Shown piece by piece: positions 23,228 through 31,519 of a stretch of DNA of 64,000 nucleotides. Below the pieces are notes generated by a model. The model was given only the letters and a program-made list of their open reading frames with translations, had not been told where the DNA came from and ran no database searches. Made by a program: the position numbers and the translations under genes. The stretch's first letter is position 1. Each line of letters starts with the position of its first letter. The stretch is from an uncultured Saccharospirillaceae bacterium (GTDB taxonomy: Bacteria > Pseudomonadota > Gammaproteobacteria > Pseudomonadales > Oceanobacteraceae): positions 1 to 64,000 of the forward strand of contig CANMOZ010000007.1 in assembly GCA_947499545.1 (NCBI GenBank), written 5' to 3'.

Positions 23228-25630
23228 ATGAATGAGACAACAGCTCTTTCGCCACGATCGATTAGAGCCAATCCAAACACAACCAGTCCGCCACGAAAAA
23301 GTAGAATACGCTTAGCTGTGCCTTGCTTGACACTGCTGTCGTTGATGCAAAGCCATTCCTGGGCAAGCAGCTGCTCGGTCATGCCTGATTCGTTCTTACC
23401 TGAGTCGACAGAGCAACTTAAAAACTTCCAGTCACAGGTTTTCCATGGCACTGAAGGGAAGCCACTGGGCGATATTGAACCCACAAGCTGGAATTCAGAA
23501 TTCAGTCGAATCGAAGAGCTATCGACTTTTTCAGAAACGAAAGAAGCCATCAACCTTCCTCGATTTTCATCAACCCTCGCGCTTGAAGAAGCCTCAGCTG
23601 GCCGTTTAGCACGCGCCATGGGAAGCGTTAGCCGCGTTGGTGAACGGGCAGCGGAGGCTCTCGGCCCGATTGGTGACATTGCTGCTGTGGGATTATGGGG
23701 CTATGGGATTGCAGACGCTTTTTCACGAGAATCAGCCACCACCTTTGATAAAGCAGCCTCGATTTTAGCCATTGTTCCCATTGTTGGTGACATTATGGGA
23801 AGCATCCAAGAGCCCATTGATCGTGCCATTATCGATCAGCGAATCCGAGCATTTGAGTCGGGTCAGTTTTATCATTACGCCCAATTAAACGATGCCCAAA
23901 AGCGAGATGAAGACAATAAAGTTAGCGTTCATAATCGCTATTTAGAATTTTTAGGGGAACTCAATGCCTTAAGCAAAGTGATTATGGATGATGAAATTGC
24001 AAAAGCTTACGCAGAATATAGAAAAGCTTTTCTCGCTCAAGAAGCCTTTTTAATAAAAGCTTTTGGTCGAATGGATCAAGAGTATTTTAAAAGCATCATC
24101 GGTCATTTGTCCTTAAGTGGTTACGAGTTTGGGCATGCTGAAGGCGTCTGTGCTTATTATCAAGATGCATTAACGCGAGGGTTAAACAATGCAAGAAAAC
24201 CTGACGTAATTAAGTCGCTCAGCCACGAATTACTTAAATGCCAAAGAGATATTCTCATTGGTTCGTTATCAGGGTTGGCTGCATGGATTCGCTCACCCAG
24301 TTTCTCCCAAACTTTTAAACAAAGCCAACAACAAACCCTTAATGCAAAAATCAACATGGTTAATCAAGCAAAAACCAACCTTGATCGAATCAGAACATTA
24401 GCGCTTGACGACATTAAGATAAATTCTCAGAACCGCATACAACGATTACTGAATCAACCTAGCATAAAAAACAAGCTGTCTACTTTTTACAAAACCATCA
24501 AAGCATTTGCGGTTGATGAATGGGCACAACAATATCGACGCGACGGGAAATACGTAAAAGAAGTCAATCCAGAGAGAGGCTATTTGGTTGTACAAGAGTG
24601 GGAAGAAACCGGTGAAATTTGTGGTTTTGCATTTGAAGGGTGTATGCCAAGAAAAGAATGGGTTAGCTATACCCACTGGTTTCATGACAGCCATGATGCC
24701 ACCCTCTCAAGTGTAAAAGCGCAAATAAACGTGAATGACATAAAGCTAAATGCGGAAGCTTATCAACAAGAGCGCATTCACGAAGGGTGGACAAAGGAAG
24801 CCCTATCACAAGAATTATTGCCATATGTTAATGCCTATCTACAGGCAAACCGTTGGATTGCTCAAGGGCATGCTAAAAAGAGCTTGGCAGAGGCTGCTTT
24901 ACGTTCAGGCAACCTAAGTGAATTAAGTTCACTGCCTGTTTACGCAAACTTAAAACAAGGCGCGCCCTACATCTGGAATCAACTGCAGCGAAGATCTCAA
25001 CGTTATCTGGGAGCGAGTCAAATTGCTGCTCTATTGGCTGAGGATATTTTATCACAAGGAAAGCTTCTGATTGCACGCCAGGCTAACGCAACTCAAAAGA
25101 AAGAACCTGAAGCAAGCCTTGGGCATTTCACACGGTGGGTGTATTATCAAGGACTGCAAGGAGATTATTTAGGTGTCAACCATTCATACCCTACCGCCAC
25201 AGATGCGTTATTCAATAGCAGTTTTCGTAAAGGGTTGACAACTCTTCAAGCAAAAGGATCAGAGAGACTTGCCCACTTAAATCAAATCGCTTCTGATCAA
25301 ACCTATGCTCGGGTATATCAATCACTGCCTAGGTTAACTCGAAACGTTGATTTAGAACAAACTCCAGCCTATCAACAGCTCACCGCTTTTTCAAAGCTCG
25401 GTTTTCTCACTCAAAACTTTGTGTTAGCCAGTATAAAAGTCAATGTTTGCTCAAACTACTCCATCCAACCCATTAGCAATGCGCTATACGATTTAGCTGA
25501 CGATAATGAACTCCAACAACTTCAGTGGAGCCCCATTATTGAAGATATTATTTACACAAGTGACGAAATAGACCATTTAATCAACAAAGCAAGCAAATGG
25601 GTTTATCGATACGGAGGCTGCCAATCATGA
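23228..25630 (+). CDS. Exported 800-residue protein with toxin translocation-domain-like hairpin
   Basis: Large exported protein of no named family. A signal peptide follows a basic n-region (L-A-V-P-C-L-T-L-L-S-L-M ... S-W-A). Residues 145-195 contain two hydrophobic helices separated by a polar turn, ending in I-V-P-I-V-G-D-I-M-G. This resembles diphtheria toxin T-domain segments in which P-L-V-G-E-L-V-D forms the acid-sensitive insertion hairpin, and similar segments of other large toxins. The rest is mostly long amphipathic helix with a Trp/Cys-containing insert near 450-490. The start follows GGGGAG. The stop overlaps the ATG of the deaminase-like gene. A delivery role is inferred, and the protein could instead be an envelope-associated structural component. 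Confidence 0.6.
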   Translation: MNETTALSPRSIRANPNTTSPPRKSRIRLAVPCLTLLSLMQSHSWASSCSVMPDSFLPESTEQLKNFQSQVFHGTEGKPLGDIEPTSWNSEFSRIEELSTFSETKEAINLPRFSSTLALEEASAGRLARAMGSVSRVGERAAEALGPIGDIAAVGLWGYGIADAFSRESATTFDKAASILAIVPIVGDIMGSIQEPIDRAIIDQRIRAFESGQFYHYAQLNDAQKRDEDNKVSVHNRYLEFLGELNALSKVIMDDEIAKAYAEYRKAFLAQEAFLIKAFGRMDQEYFKSIIGHLSLSGYEFGHAEGVCAYYQDALTRGLNNARKPDVIKSLSHELLKCQRDILIGSLSGLAAWIRSPSFSQTFKQSQQQTLNAKINMVNQAKTNLDRIRTLALDDIKINSQNRIQRLLNQPSIKNKLSTFYKTIKAFAVDEWAQQYRRDGKYVKEVNPERGYLVVQEWEETGEICGFAFEGCMPRKEWVSYTHWFHDSHDATLSSVKAQINVNDIKLNAEAYQQERIHEGWTKEALSQELLPYVNAYLQANRWIAQGHAKKSLAEAALRSGNLSELSSLPVYANLKQGAPYIWNQLQRRSQRYLGASQIAALLAEDILSQGKLLIARQANATQKKEPEASLGHFTRWVYYQGLQGDYLGVNHSYPTATDALFNSSFRKGLTTLQAKGSERLAHLNQIASDQTYARVYQSLPRLTRNVDLEQTPAYQQLTAFSKLGFLTQNFVLASIKVNVCSNYSIQPISNALYDLADDNELQQLQWSPIIEDIIYTSDEIDHLINKASKWVYRYGGCQS

Positions 25631-26283
25631 GACCATTGAATTATTCGCTATCTAAGGCTTGCATGCCGCTACTGGCCGCAGTACTTTTAGGTTTTGCATC
25701 TTGGTCTCATGCCTTTGAGCAATGCGTCCTGGATGATGTGAACTCAGAAGCCTTTCAGTCACTTAAAAGTACCATTGCTGAAGCCATGGAAGAAGTGAAC
25801 AGCTCAGCAGTAGGTAAAGTTAAAAAATCAGAACTTCGAAGTCTTAAAGGACAACGTACCTACGCTTGGGCCCGATTTCAGCCCGACGGAGAACCCCCAA
25901 CGGTTTACCAAGCAGTCTCCGGGAACGATGGTAATGTTCAATACAGCGCCCGGTTTGCGCCTTATGTAGCCAACGAACAAAGAAGTTTGAAAGCCGTTGA
26001 AGTGGCGACTGAAACCAGTAATGGCAGAGGAATTCTCAAAGATGTGGACGCCGAAGCGAAGATATTAGAGTCGCTCTATTCCAGAACGACGCCCACCTCT
26101 TCGGGTACCCTTGATGTCGCTTCTTCTCTTGACGTATGTGATTCCTGCCGTCAAGTGTTTCAAGCCTTTGAAGCCGAACGGCCTAATATTAAGGTTCGAG
26201 TATTAGAAGTACACAAAGGCTCAACAGCAGGAGAAACACTTCGAGACTATAGTCGGGGGTATAAACCGGGCAGCGGAATCTAA
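25627..26283 (+). CDS. Exported deaminase-fold protein, toxin-type (XOO_2897-like)
   Basis: A 218-residue protein coupled to the upstream gene by an ATGA overlap, with CGGAGG nine bases before the ATG. A signal peptide (A-C-M-P-L-L-A-A-V-L-L-G-F ... S-H-A) precedes the mature part. The C-terminal half has the nucleoside/nucleic-acid deaminase pattern: D141-A-E143-A-K-I-L-E, a strand (S-G-T-L-D-V-A), then C171-D-S-C174 and F-E-A-E-R-P-N-I-K-V-R-V, close to polymorphic-toxin deaminases. The first metal position is Asp rather than His or Cys. The catalytic Glu143 and both Cys are present. No immunity-like gene follows. Base deamination of nucleic acid in a target cell is inferred. Confidence 0.6.
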   Translation: MRPLNYSLSKACMPLLAAVLLGFASWSHAFEQCVLDDVNSEAFQSLKSTIAEAMEEVNSSAVGKVKKSELRSLKGQRTYAWARFQPDGEPPTVYQAVSGNDGNVQYSARFAPYVANEQRSLKAVEVATETSNGRGILKDVDAEAKILESLYSRTTPTSSGTLDVASSLDVCDSCRQVFQAFEAERPNIKVRVLEVHKGSTAGETLRDYSRGYKPGSGI

Positions 26284-26300
26284 TCTAACCTCATCAAATA

Positions 26301-26325
26301 AAGCTCCAGAAAGACTCTGGAGCTT
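26301..26325. terminator. Terminator hairpin between convergent genes
   Basis: Perfect 10-bp arms AAGCTCCAGA/TCTGGAGCTT with a 5-base loop, 20 bases after the deaminase-like stop and just beyond the 3' end of the lipoprotein gene. Confidence 0.75.
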
Positions 26326-26339
26326 AGACAAAGTCAACG

Positions 26340-27230
26340 CTATTTATACAAATAAACATTTAACTTATATTTAGACGTATAAGTTCTTTTTATTAATTTG
26401 TTATCTTTATACTCGAATGCCACCTTATACGATGGAATTTCTTGCAAACCCTCATCCGTTTCAATTCCCAACAACATTTCATAATTATCAATTAAACTTG
26501 ATTGCTCATTTAAATAACGAACCTCAAATATTTGCTTCTCTTGTTTCTCATTAACGACAGCTTGAATCTTTGTGACGTCTTGATTGACTTCCATAACAAT
26601 ATTTTTATCAGCCGTTTTATACGAAAACTTCAAAGATTCATTCAAATCATACGCCATTTCAACGGATGGGGATAAGGTTTTCGGAATTGATTGAGCATCA
26701 CAAACACCCGCCTCCAATGCCTCATACATGTTCAATAGACGGCTATTGTTATCATATGAATACACATTACAAACACTCTCGTCATGTGTATTTTTCAACT
26801 CGTAAACAACCGTAACCTTCTTATCCGTCTCATTAAATTCAAAGCTTGATTCAGTCACCACATTGTCATCTGCAGTAGCTTCAAGTGCATCACAACCCAC
26901 TTCCGCTGCGATTAAATCCCCTTTTACAACATTGTCTACATACCATCTCTTAGATGACACAAGAACACCTTCATCTGAGAAATAACGCTTGGTACACTTA
27001 ACCACTTGATCGTCAAACCATTCCAAATGGATGTTAGCTGTATCCATTGGGTGAACTTCGTCTCCGTCCCATCCAGAAGCAAAAAGCTCATACTTTTGAA
27101 AATTAAGCATTCGCTGCTCTGAAAGAGCTTTGGATGGAAGACTGGAACCCTCATCATCCGATGACTGACCACCACAAGCAGCCAAAAATACCGAAAGAAA
27201 AATCACACCACAAGAATACTTGTTTTTCAC
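26340..27230 (-). CDS. Lipoprotein of unknown function (paralogue 1)
   Basis: A 296-residue lipoprotein starting with GTG after TGAGG. The signal ends in L-A-A-C19, followed by G-G-Q-S-S-D-D-E. The mature part is predominantly beta by pattern, with C-T-K-R-Y, a conserved internal Cys pair and V-C-N-V-Y-S-Y-D-N-N-S-R-L. It is a diverged copy of the gene at 27595-28455: both share (L/V)-N-F-Q near the start, C-T-K-R, (V/E)-x-x-Y-(Y/F)-D-E/E-T, and a Cys-x-x-Y segment before x-x-R-L. No catalytic motif is visible and no family is recognised. Confidence 0.75.
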   Translation of the reverse strand: MKNKYSCGVIFLSVFLAACGGQSSDDEGSSLPSKALSEQRMLNFQKYELFASGWDGDEVHPMDTANIHLEWFDDQVVKCTKRYFSDEGVLVSSKRWYVDNVVKGDLIAAEVGCDALEATADDNVVTESSFEFNETDKKVTVVYELKNTHDESVCNVYSYDNNSRLLNMYEALEAGVCDAQSIPKTLSPSVEMAYDLNESLKFSYKTADKNIVMEVNQDVTKIQAVVNEKQEKQIFEVRYLNEQSSLIDNYEMLLGIETDEGLQEIPSYKVAFEYKDNKLIKRTYTSKYKLNVYLYK

Positions 27231-27594
27231 GTCAACCTCACAATTTTTATTTATAATTTGAGCGGCCGAATCTTATAAAAAGAAAGCACAAAACACAAAC
27301 AATTTATTATTACTAATACCTAAGTATTGGCTAAGATCAAACTGCACTCCAAGAGTACTACAAATACTTAAAATACTGAGAGCAGGAAAGACACTGGCAA
27401 GGGTTCAGAAACAAACAGCAACTTATATATTAAATTTCAGAGCATGACCAACAAGATCAATTACACTGTAAAATAGTGAGCAAGCAGAGAGCTAGAAACA
27501 AATACTTTTCAACACCAACCTTATTTTTCATCTTATAAAATGCCCAGCAAGCCATTTTAGCTTACCAGGCATTATCTAAATTAAAATTTACAGA
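27231..27594. other. Intergenic spacer between paralogous lipoproteins
   Basis: About 360 bases. It contains a terminator for the upstream paralogue at its right end and presumably a separate promoter for the downstream one. No coding sequence is seen. Confidence 0.5.
27541..27572 (-). terminator. Terminator of lipoprotein paralogue 2
   Basis: Arms TGCC-AG-AAGC and GCTT-C-GGCA around a 7-base loop. On the minus strand the stem is followed by ATTTTATAAG. Confidence 0.75.
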
Positions 27595-28455
27595 TTATTC
27601 GTAAAAATAGAAGGTTTTATTTCCATTAGACTCTGTAGACTTCACTAAACGTTTACCATCAGCGCTAAATTCAAATTCAATTTCATACTCTGGGTGATGA
27701 TCACTTCCATCAATTAGACTATTAGTAATCGTCTTAAGCATCGCAGATGAGGCATCTTGGTAAACAACTTTATATGCATGCCCTTCATCTTCACTAATTA
27801 TACTGGTTGCATCAGCATTAACCTTATACTTTTCAATGCCTTCGTATTTTCCATCGTCATAACTTGTTACAGAGTAATTCAAGCTTCCATCAATATCATA
27901 ATCCCACACCCGACCGTCGACCACATTTTCAGGTAGAGCACGGTTATCACAACTCGATAAGTTTGCGTAATACTTACGCACGAGACGGCCAAACCGACCC
28001 AAAACATAAACCTCACAGCTATCATCCATACCGGATGATATATCCTTTACAAAAACCCTTACTTCATTATTATGGGTTTCATCAAAATAATAAGTTGCTT
28101 TTTCAACATCAGCAGGAGCTTTATTGCTGCAAGCATTTTTTGCTTCATCGGGGGTACTGATTGGAGTACCTACAAAAGAGCTCCACTCTTGTGTTTCAAT
28201 CAATTTTCCCTGCTGAATGATGCGTTTTGTACATGTAACAGAATCACCTACCTTTACAACAACTACCATACTTGCATCACCATATAGCTGACTAATGGAA
28301 TTACTGTTGCTGGCTATTTGAAAATTAACTATGCGTTTGTGCGACAAATTCGTGGAAGCACCACCGCTCTTGTCAGATGAACTACCGCCCCCACCACCAC
28401 AGGCAGCCAATAGGGATGTGACAAGAACAACAGCAATCGATTGCTTACAGGTCAT
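27595..28455 (-). CDS. Lipoprotein of unknown function (paralogue 2)
   Basis: A 286-residue lipoprotein with the lipobox L-A-A-C19 and a flexible G-G-G-G-G-S-S-S tether. Landmarks shared in order with the neighbouring copy are I-V-N-F-Q, V-T-C-T-K-R, A-T-Y-Y-F-D-E-T, D-S-C-E-V-Y and R-L-V-R, with overall low identity, so the pair arose by an old tandem duplication. The acidic, beta-rich mature part has four Cys that could form disulfides. It has its own terminator and probably its own promoter. Function is unknown. Confidence 0.75.
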   Translation of the reverse strand: MTCKQSIAVVLVTSLLAACGGGGGSSSDKSGGASTNLSHKRIVNFQIASNSNSISQLYGDASMVVVVKVGDSVTCTKRIIQQGKLIETQEWSSFVGTPISTPDEAKNACSNKAPADVEKATYYFDETHNNEVRVFVKDISSGMDDSCEVYVLGRFGRLVRKYYANLSSCDNRALPENVVDGRVWDYDIDGSLNYSVTSYDDGKYEGIEKYKVNADATSIISEDEGHAYKVVYQDASSAMLKTITNSLIDGSDHHPEYEIEFEFSADGKRLVKSTESNGNKTFYFYE

Positions 28456-28836
28456 TTTTAATACTCAAGTACAGGGTTGGTTTAATCTGGCGACGCATAA
28501 TACCCATTACAGCCTAACACCTCAAGCAATTCGATCGTTTTTTGAACAGCCAGAAGCTTGCTTAAAAGTGATTCAACGAAAGGACGTGTGAACCACATCG
28601 AACTTTAGCTGCAAAGAAAGCGTATTTGCCTAAAATCTAAAAATTTTCCACTTTTATTTGCATTTTGCAAATTCAATCGGCGTTAGTGTCGAGCTATAGG
28701 ATAGCAGTGAGCGTTCATCGAACCCTTTATTGCCTGAGAGACTCCTTCCAGGGAAGGTCTAACTAGCTGCAAAAACAGACGACAAACCATGAATACAAAG
28801 GTTTGTTTTCTAATCGCAATCGCTGGAGAGGCCAAG
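28456..28836. other. Intergenic region upstream of the 684-residue protein
   Basis: About 380 bases. A hairpin CCTTCC-AG-GGAAGG at 28744-28757 lies about 80 bases before the start codon and could be part of a leader. Otherwise nothing is recognised. Confidence 0.4.
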
Positions 28837-30891
28837 ATGCCTGTAAATGCTTATTTACCTGATACCCCAAGCCCATCAAGAAATCTAAGCCCTAATGGCA
28901 ATCAACAGAGGGACGTCTCGACTTTATTAAATGCCTATGCCAAGAACAATGCTAAACGAGTCGCTCAGATTAAAAGCTGCCTCATGCAGCGGTTACCGTC
29001 CAGCACACAAATGCGAGTAATGGATTATATCAACATCAGTGATCGAAGTGATGTTGTTCGAGTTATCAGTTTCCCCGATACCTCATCTGCCAAAGCCGAT
29101 CTACTGAATGCTTTATTGAAACCTCACCATCGTTTAAATAGCGAGCTGGTAACAAGTATTAAATCACTCGTTGAAAGCGATACTTTTAATCAAGAGCTGG
29201 ATTGGAACCCCTTAACCCACCGAGTTGTTACCAAAGGGCAATTGGCATCCACTAAAGTCACTACCCAAACACTCATCAAGGCGGTTACGACACCCGAGCC
29301 CCAAACAGCTCTCAACAAGAGAAAAGTTTGGCGTATAAAAAGCTTGCCGGTTCAACCAGCATCCTTACCTGCTCCAAAAGGCCCCATTAAAACAAGCCTT
29401 TCTACAGCAGACCAAAACACAATAAAAGCACACATTGAACAGGCATTGGACCAGTATCTATTGGAATATGGTCGCTGGGAAATCATGCCAAAGATGCGAA
29501 GACTGGCTGCTGACCCGCTTGCTTATACAGGGATACTCCAGCCCAACCACCCTAGACTCGCAAATGGAAAGTGGGCATCACCAAAGCATTTACAGATCTT
29601 GTCGGTTAACCCACTGATGGATGATTTAAAGATCGACATTGAACAAGGTCGAGTCCAATTAATAGGCAGCTTTCCTGATACGCCTGATGGTCTCGTTCAG
29701 CTATTAAATCGCTTAATCGGAAAAGAAGCCGATATCACGGCTGAACGGCACGACAGCAATAAGTCGTCTTTGATCAAATTACTGACCAGCGGCGATCCTA
29801 AGACCTTAGAGACGCTATCTGAATACGTTGATATTGCTGCGTCAGAGAAAAATTTAACGACAAAGAAATATCGCGTTCTCTTTCTAACAAGAGCAGAAGC
29901 CTGGGCTCACTCAACGCAACCTCTTACTGTTAAACCAACCTCTTCCAATCAAATACGCATCACCGGTGATGCGTCAAAGGCACAGGCTTTTTCGAAGCAA
30001 GCCCGTCAACATCTACTGGAACAGCTTGCAAACTGGCAACATGAGAAACAACTATTTGATCACTTAGAGCAAGGTGGGGCGTTACAAGAAGCATTAGAAT
30101 TTGTCGCTCGCTATATTGATAATCATTATCCCAAAAAAACGGTTATGACAGAGCATCTGAGCATTCGTATGCCACGTCTAACCCCGCTATCAAAACAGAC
30201 TGAAAGCAGCTTGAGATTACTTTCGGACCGAGACATACAAGATACTCAAAGAAAAGTACTGCAAAACCGCACAGCAATTAAAACATTCAAGCAACAAATC
30301 AATGAATACGTACAACACTTAAATCAAGTGAATACACATGTCAGCAAACTGAAGGCCGTGTCTAACTCATCGAAAGCAATAGAAATCGTCGATGCATTAG
30401 AAAACCAAGAAATCACGCCCAATCATTTTCTACCTAAAGACATCGAGGAGATGTCATCTATTAAGCGCTGGTTCCACCGCCAAAGGGCAAAATTCTGGGC
30501 ATGGGTAACAGGATCTTGCAACTGGCAACCCATTCATTCGCTGAACGCAAAAAGCAATCAAATCAGCAAACATCAAAAGTTGGATAGTATTCGTTTGATC
30601 CATTTTTTAATGGGGCAGCAGTCCGAATTAAATGACTTTATGGAACAAGAAAAACTGGACACGGAAGCCAATGTTTTTAAGGTACTGCTTGCAGATACCT
30701 TATTAAAATACCGAGATCAATTGAAATACAAAAACTCATTCAAATTGGGTTTTGGTCGTTTAAAACGCAGAGCGTTTGAGAACCTGATTGAAAATCAACT
30801 GGGCATCAAACGAAATGCCGTCCGTGATTTTAAAACAAACACTCATAAGATTGGAATTGAGGGCACTGTCTTTCGAATTAGAAATGGCTAA
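28837..30891 (+). CDS. Large cytosolic-type protein of unknown family, effector-like N-terminus
   Basis: A 684-residue protein that I do not recognise. The ATG at 28837 follows GGAGAGG; an ATG 16 codons upstream lacks a ribosome site. There is no signal peptide or membrane helix. The first 35 residues are rich in Pro, Ser and Asn (M-P-V-N-A-Y-L-P-D-T-P-S-P-S), which is typical of but not diagnostic for type III effectors. The middle is mixed alpha/beta, residues about 450-510 form a coiled-coil-like stretch (K-T-F-K-Q-Q-I-N-E-Y-V-Q-H-L-N-Q-V), then a Trp-rich basic patch (K-R-W-F-H-R-Q-R-A-K-F-W-A-W), and a Lys/Arg-rich C-terminus. It is followed by the small RLDL-repeat gene. Confidence 0.65.
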   Translation: MPVNAYLPDTPSPSRNLSPNGNQQRDVSTLLNAYAKNNAKRVAQIKSCLMQRLPSSTQMRVMDYINISDRSDVVRVISFPDTSSAKADLLNALLKPHHRLNSELVTSIKSLVESDTFNQELDWNPLTHRVVTKGQLASTKVTTQTLIKAVTTPEPQTALNKRKVWRIKSLPVQPASLPAPKGPIKTSLSTADQNTIKAHIEQALDQYLLEYGRWEIMPKMRRLAADPLAYTGILQPNHPRLANGKWASPKHLQILSVNPLMDDLKIDIEQGRVQLIGSFPDTPDGLVQLLNRLIGKEADITAERHDSNKSSLIKLLTSGDPKTLETLSEYVDIAASEKNLTTKKYRVLFLTRAEAWAHSTQPLTVKPTSSNQIRITGDASKAQAFSKQARQHLLEQLANWQHEKQLFDHLEQGGALQEALEFVARYIDNHYPKKTVMTEHLSIRMPRLTPLSKQTESSLRLLSDRDIQDTQRKVLQNRTAIKTFKQQINEYVQHLNQVNTHVSKLKAVSNSSKAIEIVDALENQEITPNHFLPKDIEEMSSIKRWFHRQRAKFWAWVTGSCNWQPIHSLNAKSNQISKHQKLDSIRLIHFLMGQQSELNDFMEQEKLDTEANVFKVLLADTLLKYRDQLKYKNSFKLGFGRLKRRAFENLIENQLGIKRNAVRDFKTNTHKIGIEGTVFRIRNG

Positions 30892-31124
30892 TCACGCTCG
30901 ACTTTCTTGAACAATTATTTTTTAAATAGGGGACAATACGTCCCCTTACTATTACCACTGCCCGTTAACAGACAGCATGAGAAAGCAACTACTTACAACC
31001 CCCGCCACCAATATGATCGAATGATGCAACAAACAAGCATCAATATTGGGGTTTTTCAACCCGAAATCGATCACTACACTAGGCCTCGTTGAATACATCA
31101 ACCTAACTAAACGAGGATCATTTT

Positions 31125-31424
31125 ATGTTTAAAGCACTTTTAACCCTTTCAGCGGGTATCATTCTTTCAGCAAACACAGCTCTTGCAGGCAACGCTTATT
31201 CAAATCGCTTAGATCTACCTGAAGTGAAGACTCAGTCTGAAACTCAAAGAGTCTCGCATGCAGAGAACAACATCAAAGCAGCCTTGAGAGTCGGTTCAGA
31301 CCGATTGGATTTGCCTAAAACAGTGAATCTAGGATCATCGCGTACACGAACGAATGATCAAGCTTCGAAGCCCAATGCTTATGTCATTTCTAATCGACTG
31401 GATTTAACGGGTATAAGAAATTAA
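31125..31424 (+). CDS. Small exported protein with three RLDL repeats
   Basis: A 99-residue protein with a clear signal peptide (A-L-L-T-L-S-A-G-I-I-L-S-A-N-T-A-L-A) and ribosome site ACGAGGA. The mature 77 residues are polar and probably disordered and contain three copies of [ND]-R-L-D-L: N27-R-L-D-L-P-E, D59-R-L-D-L-P-K and N90-R-L-D-L-T-G. The first and last copies also share a preceding N-A-Y. Regular spacing of about 32 residues suggests docking or processing motifs. It may be a secreted peptide precursor or a periplasmic protein. No family is recognised. A strong bidirectional terminator follows. Confidence 0.75.
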   Translation: MFKALLTLSAGIILSANTALAGNAYSNRLDLPEVKTQSETQRVSHAENNIKAALRVGSDRLDLPKTVNLGSSRTRTNDQASKPNAYVISNRLDLTGIRN

Positions 31425-31433
31425 TGACGCACA

Positions 31434-31472
31434 TTGATCCCAATAAAAAACCAACTCTTTTATTGGGATCAA
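31434..31472. terminator. Bidirectional terminator
   Basis: Perfect 15-bp arms, TTGATCCCAATAAAA with its complement, and a 9-base loop between the convergent RLDL-repeat and RND transporter genes. AT-rich inner arms give T-runs on both strands. Confidence 0.9.
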
Positions 31473-31519
31473 ATACCTATTGAACAATGCTTTCTGTTAA
31501 AGCATTCATAGCGACAACG

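Noticed and set aside
28331-28591. Plus-strand frame of 86 codons
   Set aside because: Most of it is antisense to the lipoprotein signal region, the product has a Pro-run from the Gly-rich tether, and no ribosome site or family was seen.
28728-28762. Glycine-riboswitch-like CTCTCAGGCAA on the minus strand
   Set aside because: Only the single conserved box is present. The other aptamer strands are missing and no glycine gene lies downstream on that strand.
30907-31092. TTG-started frame of 61 codons between the 684-residue gene and the RLDL gene
   Set aside because: No ribosome site, no recognisable domain, and it sits in a probable 5' leader.
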